Assembly (NCBI GenBank): GCA_945875845.1
Contig: CAMCMB010000026.1
Location: forward strand, 1 to 64,000
Origin: Pirellula staleyi DSM 6068
GTDB taxonomy: Bacteria; Planctomycetota; Planctomycetia; Pirellulales; Pirellulaceae
Reading direction: 5' to 3'
Length of the DNA stretch: 64,000 bases
Shown here: positions 35,882 to 46,740 of the stretch, in pieces
How the letters are laid out: the number at the start of each line of letters is the position of its first letter
How positions within the stretch are numbered: position 1 is the stretch's first letter
Program-made: the position numbers and the translations under genes
The notes under the pieces: generated by a model
Told to the model about the DNA's origin: nothing
Database searches by the model: none
Seen by the model: the letters and a program-made list of their open reading frames with translations, nothing else

Positions 35882-36892
35882 TCATTCTTTAGGTGCGCTC
35901 AGAATTTGTTCGATTTGAATTGCCTTGCGGCCCTTAAAGGAACCGGCTGACGCGTGAAACTTGACTCGATCTGCGATCTCGACTTCGAGCGGTTGACTAA
36001 TGTCCTTCTCCGTCGAAATAATGTCGCCCACTTCCAAGTCAAAAAGGTCCGCTGTTGTGATCGTTGACCTCGCAAGCGTCACGATCACATCCGCAAGCGA
36101 ACCATCGAGTCGCGAAATCAGTTTTCCTGTCGTCTCCGCGTTTTCACGCGCCGACGCATCGCCAACCCAGCTAGTGCTCGTCAACAAACTCCCAACGCGT
36201 TCGATTGTGCTGAACGGGATACACAAATTCGCCATGCCGCGAATAGCGCCAATCGAGAGTTCGAAACTTACCATCACCACAACTTCATTGGGTGGGATAA
36301 CTTGAACCAAGTGCGGATTGCTTTCGACTCGTTCAACCTCGATATTGAGATCGAGGACGTTGGACCAGGCAACTTGCAACTCTCTCTGGAATTCTCTCGT
36401 AACTCGACTGGCAAGTCTCAATTCTATTTCGGATAGTGGACGCTTCAGCGATGATTCGGCACCGAAGGTGCCACCCAGCATACGATCGATGATTGGGTAG
36501 AGGAGGGTCGGGCTAATATCCAGCACCCAGTTCCCTTCTAACGGCTTGGGTTTGAGGACGTTGAAGCAAGTTGGAGTATCAAGGCTATGGACGAACTCGC
36601 TGTAGGTCAGCGGATCGACGCTGATCAGTCGCGCTTCGACACCGATGCGTAGAACGGCCGAAAGGGTTGCCCCGAGACTTCGCGAGAAACCGTCGTGCAA
36701 AGATTGCAATGCACGCAACTGCTCCTTGCTAACGCGTTCAGGGCGTTTGAAATCATAAGCCAAAACGCGAACCTTGCTGGTCGGATTCTTGGTTTCGGAT
36801 ATCGCTATTGGAGTTGCAGTTGGAGCGAGGTCATTATCGATTGCTTTTAATAAGCTCTCAACGTCATCGCTACTTAGTACATCGTCTGCCAT
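35882..36892 (-). CDS. fliM: Flagellar motor switch protein FliM
   Basis: A 336-residue FliM homologue. The N terminus MADDVLSSDDVESLLKAI is the short CheY-P binding motif, followed by a linker, the middle domain (RPERVSKEQLRALQSLHDGFSRSLGA onward) and a C-terminal FliN-like domain (LFDLEVGDIIST..RKAIQIEQIL). It should form the C-ring of the flagellar rotor. No other flagellar or chemotaxis gene is in the window; it sits between proA and kdsB, with 10 bp to kdsB. Scattered flagellar genes are known in planctomycetes. Confidence 0.93.
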   Translation of the reverse strand: MADDVLSSDDVESLLKAIDNDLAPTATPIAISETKNPTSKVRVLAYDFKRPERVSKEQLRALQSLHDGFSRSLGATLSAVLRIGVEARLISVDPLTYSEFVHSLDTPTCFNVLKPKPLEGNWVLDISPTLLYPIIDRMLGGTFGAESSLKRPLSEIELRLASRVTREFQRELQVAWSNVLDLNIEVERVESNPHLVQVIPPNEVVVMVSFELSIGAIRGMANLCIPFSTIERVGSLLTSTSWVGDASARENAETTGKLISRLDGSLADVIVTLARSTITTADLFDLEVGDIISTEKDISQPLEVEIADRVKFHASAGSFKGRKAIQIEQILSAPKE

Positions 36893-36907
36893 ATCGAATT
36901 CCCATTC

Positions 36908-38182
36908 CTATGTCCGAACATGTCCATCCCCATAGACCACGTATTTGTAAGTAGTCAGCTCGCGCAAGCCACAGGGACCGCGCGCGTGAAATTTGTCGGT
37001 GCTAATCCCAATCTCGGCGCCTAACCCCAATTGGCCACCATCGTTAAACCGGGTCGAAGCGTTTACGATCACGGCGGCTGAATCGATCAAGGTAACAAAG
37101 CGACGGGCTGCGGATAGGTCCGCCGTCATGATTGCATCGGTATGATGCGAACCGTAGCGATTGATATGCTCAATAGCCTCATCGATGGAACCCACCACTC
37201 GAATACTTAGGACAGGACCAAGATACTCTTGCGACCAATCTTGCTCGGTTGCTGCTACCGCGCTGGGCAAATGGGTCAATGTCTCTTCATCTCCCCTCAG
37301 CTCAATCTTGTTTGGGGTTAACTGCATTGCGAGCATCGGCAGAAACTCCCTCGCGACGCCGCGATGCACGAGCAACGATTCCAAGGCATTGCAAACACCC
37401 ATGCGTTGGCATTTCGCATTTTCGACAACACGCACGGACATAGCCAGGTCTGCGTGCTCGTCCACATAGATATGGCAGTTGCCGTCGTAATGCTTTAGGA
37501 CTGGCATCGTCGCTTCTGCCACCACGCGTCGAATGAGACTTTCCCCGCCGCGAGGAATGACAAGGTCAATCCATTGATCGAGCTTTAGGAAATGTCCGAC
37601 GGCTTCACGATCGATGGTGTTAACCAATTGAACTGCGTCGATTGGAACGCCGAAATCAACGCAAGCCAATTGCATGATCTCAACGATCGCTCGCGAGCTT
37701 TGCATGGCTTCTTTGCCACCTCGCAGAATGATGGCGTTGCCGCTTTTGACTGCGATCGCGGCTGCATCGGCTGAAACGTTGGGGCGTGACTCGTAGATAA
37801 AAAAGAGGACTCCGAGCGGGACTCGGACTTTCGTTATTTGCAGTCCATTGGGTCGAGTGGACCCCTCGATCAATTCGCCAACCGGATCCGGCAAGGAAGC
37901 GATTGCTCGAAGGCCCTCCGCGATTTGCTGGATCCGATCGGTACTGAGACGGAGCCTGTCCACTTCGGCCGCAGTCAAACCGAACCCCTCCGCATTTTGA
38001 AGATCAATCTTGTTGGCTTCCAGGATTTGGTCGCACGACGCCTCGATTCGCTGTGCGGATTCAAGCAGCCACCGATTTTTGATCGCGCCGGACAAACCGC
38101 ACAGTACCCTAGACGCGTTGCGAGCCCGACGTGCCACCTGGATGCAATAGCTAGCCAACTCGTTTTCGGTGGAAGTCAACAT
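36908..38182 (-). CDS. proA: Gamma-glutamyl phosphate reductase
   Basis: The second enzyme of proline synthesis, reducing glutamyl-5-phosphate to the semialdehyde with NADPH. From the ATG at 38182 (MLTSTENELASYCIQ) the protein has 424 residues; the ATG at 38200 adds six. It belongs to the aldehyde dehydrogenase superfamily, with VPLGVLFFIYESRPNVSADA, GGKEAMQSSRA, the catalytic cysteine region CQRMGVCNALESLLVH, and SRFNDGGQLGLGAEIGIST near the end. It is the first gene of a same-strand group with fliM and kdsB, 15 bp from fliM. Confidence 0.95.
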   Translation of the reverse strand: MLTSTENELASYCIQVARRARNASRVLCGLSGAIKNRWLLESAQRIEASCDQILEANKIDLQNAEGFGLTAAEVDRLRLSTDRIQQIAEGLRAIASLPDPVGELIEGSTRPNGLQITKVRVPLGVLFFIYESRPNVSADAAAIAVKSGNAIILRGGKEAMQSSRAIVEIMQLACVDFGVPIDAVQLVNTIDREAVGHFLKLDQWIDLVIPRGGESLIRRVVAEATMPVLKHYDGNCHIYVDEHADLAMSVRVVENAKCQRMGVCNALESLLVHRGVAREFLPMLAMQLTPNKIELRGDEETLTHLPSAVAATEQDWSQEYLGPVLSIRVVGSIDEAIEHINRYGSHHTDAIMTADLSAARRFVTLIDSAAVIVNASTRFNDGGQLGLGAEIGISTDKFHARGPCGLRELTTYKYVVYGDGHVRT

Positions 38183-38358
38183 CGATGAGGATACTAGCAA
38201 TCGGGCTCGGGAAACGAACTTGAAAAATGCAAATGCTTTTTACCTATTGTGAAGTATCGAAAAAGTTGTCTGTAAGGTCAATGTTGAAATTACCAGCCGG
38301 AAGTTTCCTTTTTGGCGGGTGCATGTCAGCGTTTGCGAGGGCCCAGAAATCGCGATGA

Positions 38359-38783
38359 AGTGCAATAGGGAAAGGCAAAGTCGCCGAAGTAATCGCCGAT
38401 CTTCGCAAGCACCAAAGTACAATCGGACTTCCGAAAGTAGACATTCCCGACGATGATCCACGCGAACAACTTCAAGTCGTGCTTCAGTATTTCGGGTCGT
38501 GCTTCAGTATTTGGAGAACAATGTTGATCGCATGAAGTACGATCGATACCGCATGCAGGGACCTCCTACAACTAGTGCTTGGATGGAGTCTGCGATCAAG
38601 GAAGTAAACTATCGAATCAAAGGAACGGAAATGTTTTGGAAAATCCCAAAAGGAGCGGAAGCCATTCTGCACATCCGAGCGGCCCGCTTGAGCGACGACG
38701 GTCGATTGCATAGGTTTCTAGAGGGAAGATCCGGGTCTCCGACTGTACGACGACCTACCGAATCCCCCCAACTTGCTGCTTAG
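38359..38783 (+). pseudogene. Decayed transposase C-terminal fragment (ISKra4-like)
   Basis: The remnant reads VAEVIADLRKHQSTIGLP and then DDDPREQLQVVLQY in one frame, then continues as LENNVDRMKYDRYRMQGPP, KGTEMFWKIPKGAEAILHI and RAARLSDDGRL in another. The frame break is explained by a duplicated 20 bp block TCGTGCTTCAGTATTT(C)GG near 38478-38515. The pattern MES..K..NYR.KGTE.FW matches the end of transposases common in planctomycetes, which I associate with ISKra4-like elements from memory. The 5' part is missing. No terminal inverted repeats or target duplications could be identified. Confidence 0.65.
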
Positions 38784-38840
38784 GAACTACAATCCCTGAC
38801 ATGCACCCCGCTTCGGCAAGGATAAGGTAGGCCGGATCTT

Positions 38841-38920
38841 TCTCTCCGCCTCTGTGTCCCTGCACCGCTGCGTTCCATTTTCAAAGTTAGCGCAGTGACG
38901 CAATGGCGCGGAGTCGCAGA
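38841..38920. repeat. Dispersed repeat with CTGCGTTCCATTTT..AGTTAGCGCAG
   Basis: CTGCGTTCCATTTTCAAAGT and AGTTAGCGCAGTGACGCAAT are closely matched at 45731-45816. The unit carries an imperfect CTGCG/CGCAG inverted pair. It lies in the gene-poor stretch 38784-39126, which holds only this repeat and MITE copy C. Confidence 0.65.
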
Positions 38921-38968
38921 GAACGACTCGGTAAGTGAACCGCTCAAGCACTCCGCCCCTTGCTCACC

Positions 38969-39083
38969 GGCCCCTTGCTTTAATGGTACGACGGACTTCC
39001 TAGTCCGTCGAATTCCCCATTGACCGACTTGGAAGTCCGTCGTAACGCCCTCACCCAATAACGACTTCACTAAATCAACAGCC
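38969..39083 (-). repeat. Nested-palindrome MITE-like element, copy C
   Basis: About 115 bp in reverse orientation relative to copies A, D and E. Both internal palindromes are present (GACGGACTTCCTAGTCCGTC and ACCGACTTGGAAGTCCGTCG). Terminal repeats are partly eroded (CCCCTTGCTTTAATG versus TAAATCAACAGCCC). The flank GTCACGCGTCGGG matches the outer flank of other copies. Confidence 0.75.
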
Positions 39084-39126
39084 CGTCACGCGTCGGGCCG
39101 CTATCATTCGAGAATGAGGCACGAGC

Positions 39127-39678
39127 ATGACTCCCTTTGTCGAAACAATCAAAAAAATCGAGCTTTTTCTTGCGAATTCACCAGACATCCTCAAAGGTGC
39201 CCTGGATTCCAGACGATTTACAATAAAGAATAGAACGGCTCAGATGAGTTTCCAGGTCTATCACCCAGTTCATCTGCTTCTTCCCTCTTGGAAATACCAT
39301 GGAGGAAATTGGATGTTGGCAAATGCGAATGAGGAACTGCCTTACATGATCGGCTCTTTCAGTCCCAATGACTGGGTTGTATACACTCGCGAAAAACACA
39401 GTTTGTCACCCGGCCGAAGGGCTAAAAACATTTCTCCATCCCCTCATGGCGAAATGTACTCGTACGAAGTCGACAAATATTGGATTGTAAGGCAGGTCCA
39501 CAAAAGCGAGGTTGTTCTCGAAACACGTCGTGGAAAAACGCATACACTTCCAGCCGAAGATTTTCGACTACGAAAAGCCAACTTTTGGGAACGAATCTTC
39601 TTCTCTCAGAAATTCCCACCGAAGACTCCACGTGCTCCATCCAATTTCGCTCACGGAACACCCAACGTTAGCCATTGA
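39127..39678 (+). CDS. Conserved small protein of unknown function
   Basis: A 183-residue soluble protein. The region GEMYSYEVDKYWIVRQVHKS followed by LETRRGKTHTL and FRLRKANFWERIFFSQKFP resembles a conserved planctomycete family known to me only as hypothetical; basic residues cluster in this part. There is no signal peptide. The stop codon overlaps the TTG start of tsaC/sua5, so the two are translated together, which hints at a link to tRNA modification or translation without proving it. Confidence 0.7.
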   Translation: MTPFVETIKKIELFLANSPDILKGALDSRRFTIKNRTAQMSFQVYHPVHLLLPSWKYHGGNWMLANANEELPYMIGSFSPNDWVVYTREKHSLSPGRRAKNISPSPHGEMYSYEVDKYWIVRQVHKSEVVLETRRGKTHTLPAEDFRLRKANFWERIFFSQKFPPKTPRAPSNFAHGTPNVSH

Positions 39679-40661
39679 AGACACATCGCATTGCTGGCTC
39701 CGATTTAGTCAAAGCGGCCCAGCTTCTCAGAAGTGGCGAACTAGTCGCTTTTCCAACCGAGACGGTTTACGGCCTAGGCGCCAATGCGATGGATTCTGCC
39801 GCCGTAGACAAAATCTTTGTCGCCAAGGGACGCCCCGCCGACAATCCCCTGATCGTCCATCTTGCATGCTCTGAGGAAGTAACCAGAGTCGCACGTGATA
39901 TTCCGACCCTTGCTCAGGAATTGATGCAACGGTTTTGGCCAGGTCCCCTGACGCTGGTACTGCCGAAACAAAAGGATGTTCCAAATCAAGTGACGGCTTG
40001 CTTGGACACAGTTGCCGTTCGCGTTCCAGATCACTCCGTTGCATTGGAACTGATTCGCCTCGCAGGTGTCCCGATCGCCGCCCCAAGTGCCAATCGATCT
40101 GGACGCCCGAGCGCCACGACTTGGCAAGCGGTCGCCGAAGATTTGGAGGATCGAATTGCAGGCATTGTGTGCGGTCCACCCGCATCCCTGGGTTTGGAAA
40201 GTACCGTCGTTGATATGACGAGTATACCGCCTCGTGTACTGCGCCCAGGGGGCCTGTCCATCGAAGAAATGCATTCGTTCGTACCAAGCATCCAACCCTA
40301 TTCCGCACTCCCCGAACATGGTAGCGAATCACTCGTTCATTCGCCCGGGCTTAAACACCGACACTATCAACCTCGAGCGGCCGTGATGGTCGTAGATTTA
40401 GCATCCTTAACGCCAAGTGATTTTGTGTTAATCTCCAAATTCCGTCACGCACACTACATTGGCCTAACCCCTCCTACAAACTCGCACGCGTTCCAGACCG
40501 TCCTGGTATGCAAGAACGCGGAGGAGTATGCGTCAAAAATCTTCGACTTTTTTAGACAGGCAGATTTGCTCCAAGCGGACATGGTGTGCTGCGAATGCGT
40601 CCCCGAGGTCGGCATAGGTGTCGCGCTCATGGATCGCTTGCGACGCGCGAGCCATTTCTAG
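39675..40661 (+). CDS. tsaC: L-threonylcarbamoyladenylate synthase (Sua5/TsaC, long form)
   Basis: A 328-residue enzyme that makes threonylcarbamoyl-AMP from threonine, bicarbonate and ATP for the t6A modification of tRNAs reading ANN codons. The YrdC domain shows [42 protein letters not shown] and [16 protein letters not shown]-terminal Sua5 domain follows ([14 protein letters not shown]). The long form fits Sua5. It starts with TTG (MKTHRIAG) overlapping the previous stop codon, which supports that start. Confidence 0.93.
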   Translation: MKTHRIAGSDLVKAAQLLRSGELVAFPTETVYGLGANAMDSAAVDKIFVAKGRPADNPLIVHLACSEEVTRVARDIPTLAQELMQRFWPGPLTLVLPKQKDVPNQVTACLDTVAVRVPDHSVALELIRLAGVPIAAPSANRSGRPSATTWQAVAEDLEDRIAGIVCGPPASLGLESTVVDMTSIPPRVLRPGGLSIEEMHSFVPSIQPYSALPEHGSESLVHSPGLKHRHYQPRAAVMVVDLASLTPSDFVLISKFRHAHYIGLTPPTNSHAFQTVLVCKNAEEYASKIFDFFRQADLLQADMVCCECVPEVGIGVALMDRLRRASHF

Positions 40662-40825
40662 AGAGTCCATCTAGCAAGACAACCCCACAACCTCGGCAGT
40701 CCAGCCTCGGCAGTCCAGCCGAGCGACACGCCTGGGAATTGTGTGCTAGTCGGGATATCATATGTCCCACTCGATTCCCTTCGACCTATACCCTCCCAAA
40801 AATCACCTCTAAATCGATTCCTCTA

Positions 40826-42502
<1,677 letters not shown>

Positions 42503-42692
42503 AGTGTTCGGGCTAAATTCGTAAGGAGATTGGATCCACGCGGAGCGATCATCTAAGATAGGGTGGTACTTTACGACAGCCTAAAGATCGGTGAACGAGA
42601 ACACACCGTCCAGGATAAACGTAATTTTTAGCCGCAACAATCCACTTTCGGTTTTCGGTTTTTCACTCTGTTCGAAATCATTATCCATACCG

Positions 42693-45281
42693 ATGTCTGG
42701 TTCCACTGAGTCCATGTTCGAAAAGTTGCCACATCGCACGGATGCGCCGAATGACGCGCGAAATGACTCCGAGAAAAATGACTCCGAGAAAACCGTCATC
42801 CGGCAGGGCGAATTAATCGATATTAGCCTTTCTCAAGCTGAACACGGTGACAACCGGCCGGACAGCGTTGGGAAAGGTTCTGATCGGAGCGGAGTGAATA
42901 ACGCAGCGGAGTCCTTGATTGGTCAACAACTGGACCATTTTCTCATCGAGTCCCTGGTAGGAACCGGTGGCATGGGAGCCGTATTTCGCGGACGCGATTT
43001 GCGACTTGATCGCGTTGTAGCCATCAAGGTTGTTCCGGTTGGCGATCGTGGCGCCGAAGCGATGAAACGATTTCGCTTTGAAGCACAAAGCGCCGCGAAA
43101 CTGGATCATCCCAATATCGCTCGCGTCTACTATGTCGGCGAGACGCATGAGTGGAGCTACATCGTATTCGAGTTCGTCGAAGGGACGAATCTTCGTGAAC
43201 TCGTATTGAAACAAGGATTGCTCTCCATCGATGAAGCTGTCTGTTTGACTCGCCAAGTTGCGGAAGCCTTGCAGCATGCGAGCGAGCGCAAAGTCGTTCA
43301 CCGCGATATCAAGCCATCGAATATTCTGGTCACTCAAACAGGGCAAGCCAAACTCGTTGACATGGGACTAGCGAGGACGACGGAACTCGATAGGTCGACC
43401 AACGATCTGACTGCCAGCGGAGTGACTCTAGGTACATTCGACTACATTTCTCCCGAGCAAGCGCATGATCCTCGCGGAGCCGATGTACGAAGCGATATTT
43501 ATTCGCTGGGTTGTACCCTCTATTTTTTGCTCACGGGACAACCGCCATTTCCGGATGGCACAGCCTTACAGAAACTCCTGTTGCACGGAACGAAACTACC
43601 GGAAGACCCACGCTACTTCCGGTCTGATATCAGCGATTCCATGATCGCGATTTTGAGAAAAATGATGGCAAAAAAACCAGGCGATCGCTATCAAGAACCG
43701 AACGACTTGATTCAAGATCTGCGTACTCTTGCCGATTTGGAAGAACTGGCTTGGGCTAAGGCTTCAGACAATACGGCAATTTTGCCGGCCACTTCTCAAC
43801 GCACTTGGCTTGAGGCGTCACTGCCATTTCTCGTTTCCATGGTGGCCATATTTGGAATCGCGTTGTGGCTTCACAGCATTAGCGCAGCCTTTCCCATTCC
43901 CCGCGAGGTGATTCTCGATGCGGATAATGCCGTGTCGGCCAAAGAACTCAACGTTGGCGGAATGACTCCACCCCTGTCGGCAGACAAATCAACCCAGATC
44001 ACAGAGATCGGAAGCCCAGCAAACACCCTCTCAACCAAGCCTGACGGGAAGGCGTCATCGACGGGTTTGACCGAGGAAGATACGATAACGGTCAGTACCA
44101 ACGCCGTATTCGATAGAGAAAAGAACCCCTTGGTTGTGCGAACGATCGACCAAGCTCTGGAGCTTGCCATGGGCCAGCCTCAGATCAAGCGTATCGTGAT
44201 CCAGTCGCCAACAGTGACCACATCCTTAAGTACATTAAAAGGGACCGTTCGCTTCCAATCCAATCTAACGATCCAGGCGGAAAACGGTCAGCGGTGCAAG
44301 TGGATCGTTGATGGTTCGGAAGTGCCTGCGGAAAGAATCGATTCAACAGCGTGTTTCGAATGCGTCCACGATCAACTAGTGCTCCAGAATATCGATATTG
44401 TGTGGCGAGTCAACGCAATGTCTCGACGGCGTGCAATGTTCTCTATCAATGCGGGCGCGTGGCTGCAATGTAAGGGGAGCTCTGTAACCGTACAGGATGA
44501 TCTTACTTCCTTTAGCCAATCGACATATGAACCAACATTTATGTCGATGGGGACTTCGTTGCCATCCGTGTTTCTCGTGGAGGAATTAATCCCAGATGCT
44601 GTAAGCGACATGACAAGTGGTAAATCACAGCGACTCGTGGCCCGCATAAGCGGAAACGATTTTTTCGTGCGAGGCTACTGTGATTGGTTGAGATTAAAGT
44701 CGCCTGTACGAACCGAAGTTGAGTTGGAAAATGGATGGATGGCGATCGCGGGTTCGATGATTGAATCCAGTGGTAGCCGAGTCGCGAGCCGGTCCGGCGT
44801 TGCACTACGGATCGATATGCGAAACGTTACAGCCTGTGTTTTGCGATCTTGGATGCGATGCAATCTGTCCAACTTGCTACCGTACCCGATCCCAACGGTT
44901 CGAATTGCAAATGAATGTGTGTTCACAGGTTGCAAATCGTTGATCGAATGGAATGCTGTCGAATGCCAGGATTGGAACCTTTGGGAACAGTCGGAAGAAG
45001 GAAAGAAGCTGACGAAGTGGATCGATCTCAGAGGCATGGACAACACCTATGACGATTTATCGCTGGCAAATTATTTTTCGCTCAAGATGAGCAATGGTAT
45101 TTCTCCTTCTATCGCATTGAATCCAGATGCCCATATCGTGGGCGATGAGCGAGGTCTTGAGACGGCCGCTGCATGGAGGAAACGTCCTTTACTGGAATCG
45201 ACTCGACTTCACGAAGCTACGTTTGAGTCTTTGGAGTGGTCGTCTCGTTCCTTTCAACCTGGCTATCACTCGCAGCCCTAG
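42693..45281 (+). CDS. Membrane-anchored Ser/Thr protein kinase
   Basis: From the ATG at 42693 the protein has 862 residues; a GTG at 42591 would add 34. After a Ser/Asp/Glu-rich head the kinase domain has the glycine loop GTGGMGAVF (about 90-98), lysine in VVAIKVV (K112), HRDIKPSN (203-210), DMG in place of DFG (223-225), and the APE-type SPEQ. One membrane helix lies near 375-394. The rest (about 460 residues) is extracytoplasmic with irregular beta-rich segments such as IKRIVIQSPTVTTSL and VRFQSNLTIQAENG, suggestive of a beta-helix. It probably links an envelope signal to phosphorylation in the cytoplasm; targets are unknown. Confidence 0.88.
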   Translation: MSGSTESMFEKLPHRTDAPNDARNDSEKNDSEKTVIRQGELIDISLSQAEHGDNRPDSVGKGSDRSGVNNAAESLIGQQLDHFLIESLVGTGGMGAVFRGRDLRLDRVVAIKVVPVGDRGAEAMKRFRFEAQSAAKLDHPNIARVYYVGETHEWSYIVFEFVEGTNLRELVLKQGLLSIDEAVCLTRQVAEALQHASERKVVHRDIKPSNILVTQTGQAKLVDMGLARTTELDRSTNDLTASGVTLGTFDYISPEQAHDPRGADVRSDIYSLGCTLYFLLTGQPPFPDGTALQKLLLHGTKLPEDPRYFRSDISDSMIAILRKMMAKKPGDRYQEPNDLIQDLRTLADLEELAWAKASDNTAILPATSQRTWLEASLPFLVSMVAIFGIALWLHSISAAFPIPREVILDADNAVSAKELNVGGMTPPLSADKSTQITEIGSPANTLSTKPDGKASSTGLTEEDTITVSTNAVFDREKNPLVVRTIDQALELAMGQPQIKRIVIQSPTVTTSLSTLKGTVRFQSNLTIQAENGQRCKWIVDGSEVPAERIDSTACFECVHDQLVLQNIDIVWRVNAMSRRRAMFSINAGAWLQCKGSSVTVQDDLTSFSQSTYEPTFMSMGTSLPSVFLVEELIPDAVSDMTSGKSQRLVARISGNDFFVRGYCDWLRLKSPVRTEVELENGWMAIAGSMIESSGSRVASRSGVALRIDMRNVTACVLRSWMRCNLSNLLPYPIPTVRIANECVFTGCKSLIEWNAVECQDWNLWEQSEEGKKLTKWIDLRGMDNTYDDLSLANYFSLKMSNGISPSIALNPDAHIVGDERGLETAAAWRKRPLLESTRLHEATFESLEWSSRSFQPGYHSQP

Positions 45282-45304
45282 TCTATCGTAACCCGACGCG
45301 TGAC

Positions 45305-45420
45305 GGCTTGTTGATTTAGTGAAGTCGTTATTGGTTAAGGGCGGTATGACGGACTTCCAAGTCCGTCAATGGGGAATTCGACGGACTAGGAAGTCCGTCG
45401 TACCATTAAATCAACAAGCC
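45305..45420 (+). repeat. Nested-palindrome MITE-like element, copy D
   Basis: 116 bp, nearly identical to copy A. GGCTTGTTGATTTAGTG at the left end and the matching complement at the right, with the two GACGGACT..AGTCCGTC palindromes inside. The outer flank GTAACCCGACGCGTGAC is shared with copy E. It lies just after the kinase gene. Confidence 0.85.
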
Positions 45421-45479
45421 GGTGAGCGAGGGGCCAACCGCGATCCCTCGCGTAACGGCTCGTTGCTCTAATACACTGG

Positions 45480-45650
45480 CTTTGCATTTCGTGCTCGTGC
45501 TCAATCCGAAGGACGGTGCTCGTGCTCGTAATCGGTGGGGCTGGCGATTCGATTACGAGCACGAGCACCATATTATTGAGCACGAACACGTAGAATATGG
45601 GTAAAGACGAGGCGTCTTGTCTATGGCGTCACGAGCGCGCTCGTGCCACA
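45480..45650. repeat. Composite repeat block with a perfect 20 bp inverted repeat
   Basis: GGTGCTCGTGCTCGTAATCG at 45515-45534 and its exact complement at 45550-45569 flank a 15 bp loop. Shorter GTGCTCGTGCTC and GAGCACGAACACG blocks flank it. The palindrome CACGAGCGCGCTCGTG at 45630-45645 matches the one at 9183-9198. No gene is supported in 45421-45870. Confidence 0.75.
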
Positions 45651-45730
45651 CGATGGTAACCCGTCCCCGTAAGCGGGGTGCCGACTGCAATCCCACGCTC
45701 AATGAATTGGTGAACGACCCATTTTCTCTC

Positions 45731-45816
45731 CTACTCTCTTCCTTTGCGTCTTTGCGTCTATGCACCTCTGCGTTCCATTTCAAAAGTTAGCGCAGGGACG
45801 CAATGGCTCGGAGTCG
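45731..45816. repeat. Dispersed repeat, second copy of the 38841-38920 family
   Basis: CCTCTGCGTTCCATTTCAAA followed by AGTTAGCGCAGGGACGCAAT matches the block at 38841-38920, preceded by CTTTGCGTCTTTGCGTCT. It lies about 55 bp beyond the coaX stop codon. Confidence 0.65.
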
Positions 45817-45870
45817 AATAAGAAGATTAGTGTTCGATTAGCGAAGATTCGTGTTCCAATCATTCCTTAG

Positions 45871-46740
45871 TCAGCAGAACTTTCTCCCCAACATGCATAA
45901 ACCTCTTAGCACTAAGTGCTCGACAAACGTGGCCGGCTTGACAACGTGTGGAAGCAATAGACTGCCATCTCCGCCTGTAACAATCACTTTGACATTAGGT
46001 CCGTTTGGACTCTGATTCCGATAGCGTTGCACAAGATGCGATGCCCCCCCCACCAATGCTGCGTTGACTCCCGCCGAGATCGCCTGAACCGTATTTTTGC
46101 CGGGTAACTCAGGCAAAATAGCCACAAAGTGATTGCCCAGCCAGGGCAACTGGTCTGTTCCTGCGGCTAACAACTGCAGGGATAACCCTAATCCAGGCAT
46201 GATCGCACCACCGCAGAAAACGCCTTCACTATTGACGAAGTCGACCGTAACAGCGGTACCCGCTTGAATCACGATGACCGGGCCATTGGGTTGGTTTTGT
46301 TCGCGAGTATAGTCATAAGCTGCCCAAGCCGCCAACAGTCGATCGATGCCTGTTTTGGCTGGCTCATCGACGTCCAGTTTCATGGGTAAATCCGAATGGA
46401 CGACCACCTTGGTCATGTCCCGAAATCCGTGCTTAACCAAACTTCGATTTAACTCTTCGAGCGCCGTTCGTTGTACGCAAGAAATGAGCCAACTCTCACT
46501 CGAGCTAGTGTTGAATTGCGAGACAAGCCAGTCAAATGCGCGATGATCCCGAAGTTCACACCAGAGCTGGTTCGGTGCAGACTCTTGTTCTGGTGTCGGT
46601 TTACGGTGTGTGGACAAAGCAGCGGACCAAGATAATCGGTAGACATTTTGCTCCGTAAACAGATTTTGATCTGCAAACAGATTTTGGTCTGCAACCTGCG
46701 TTGCACGTAAGCCGCTATTACCAATGTCGACCAAAATCAT
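45871..46740 (-). CDS. coaX: Type III pantothenate kinase (CoaX-like)
   Basis: From the ATG at 46740 (MILVDIGNSGLRATQV) the protein has 289 residues. CoaX phosphorylates pantothenate in the first step of coenzyme A synthesis. Seen here are the phosphate-binding DIGNSG, the GIDR motif with D133, and QAGTAVTVDF near 159-168, which in most family members starts with Asp (DxGTA). That Asp is replaced by Gln here, so activity needs checking. Residues 17-32 contain an in-frame duplication (ADQNLF twice, then TEQN). The start codon overlaps the last base of the obgE stop, so they are coupled; an upstream start at 46872 would lie inside obgE and is rejected. Confidence 0.85.
   Translation of the reverse strand: MILVDIGNSGLRATQVADQNLFADQNLFTEQNVYRLSWSAALSTHRKPTPEQESAPNQLWCELRDHRAFDWLVSQFNTSSSESWLISCVQRTALEELNRSLVKHGFRDMTKVVVHSDLPMKLDVDEPAKTGIDRLLAAWAAYDYTREQNQPNGPVIVIQAGTAVTVDFVNSEGVFCGGAIMPGLGLSLQLLAAGTDQLPWLGNHFVAILPELPGKNTVQAISAGVNAALVGGASHLVQRYRNQSPNGPNVKVIVTGGDGSLLLPHVVKPATFVEHLVLRGLCMLGRKFC

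Noticed and set aside
38240-38461. Minus-strand small gene
   Set aside because: It lies opposite the transposase remnant and shows no protein-like features.
40586-40825. N-terminal extension of ilvD
   Set aside because: It overlaps the tsaC/sua5 gene and precedes the conserved family start at 40826.
45422-45604. Small gene in the repeat block after the kinase
   Set aside because: The frame is made of GTGCTC repeats and the composite inverted repeat.
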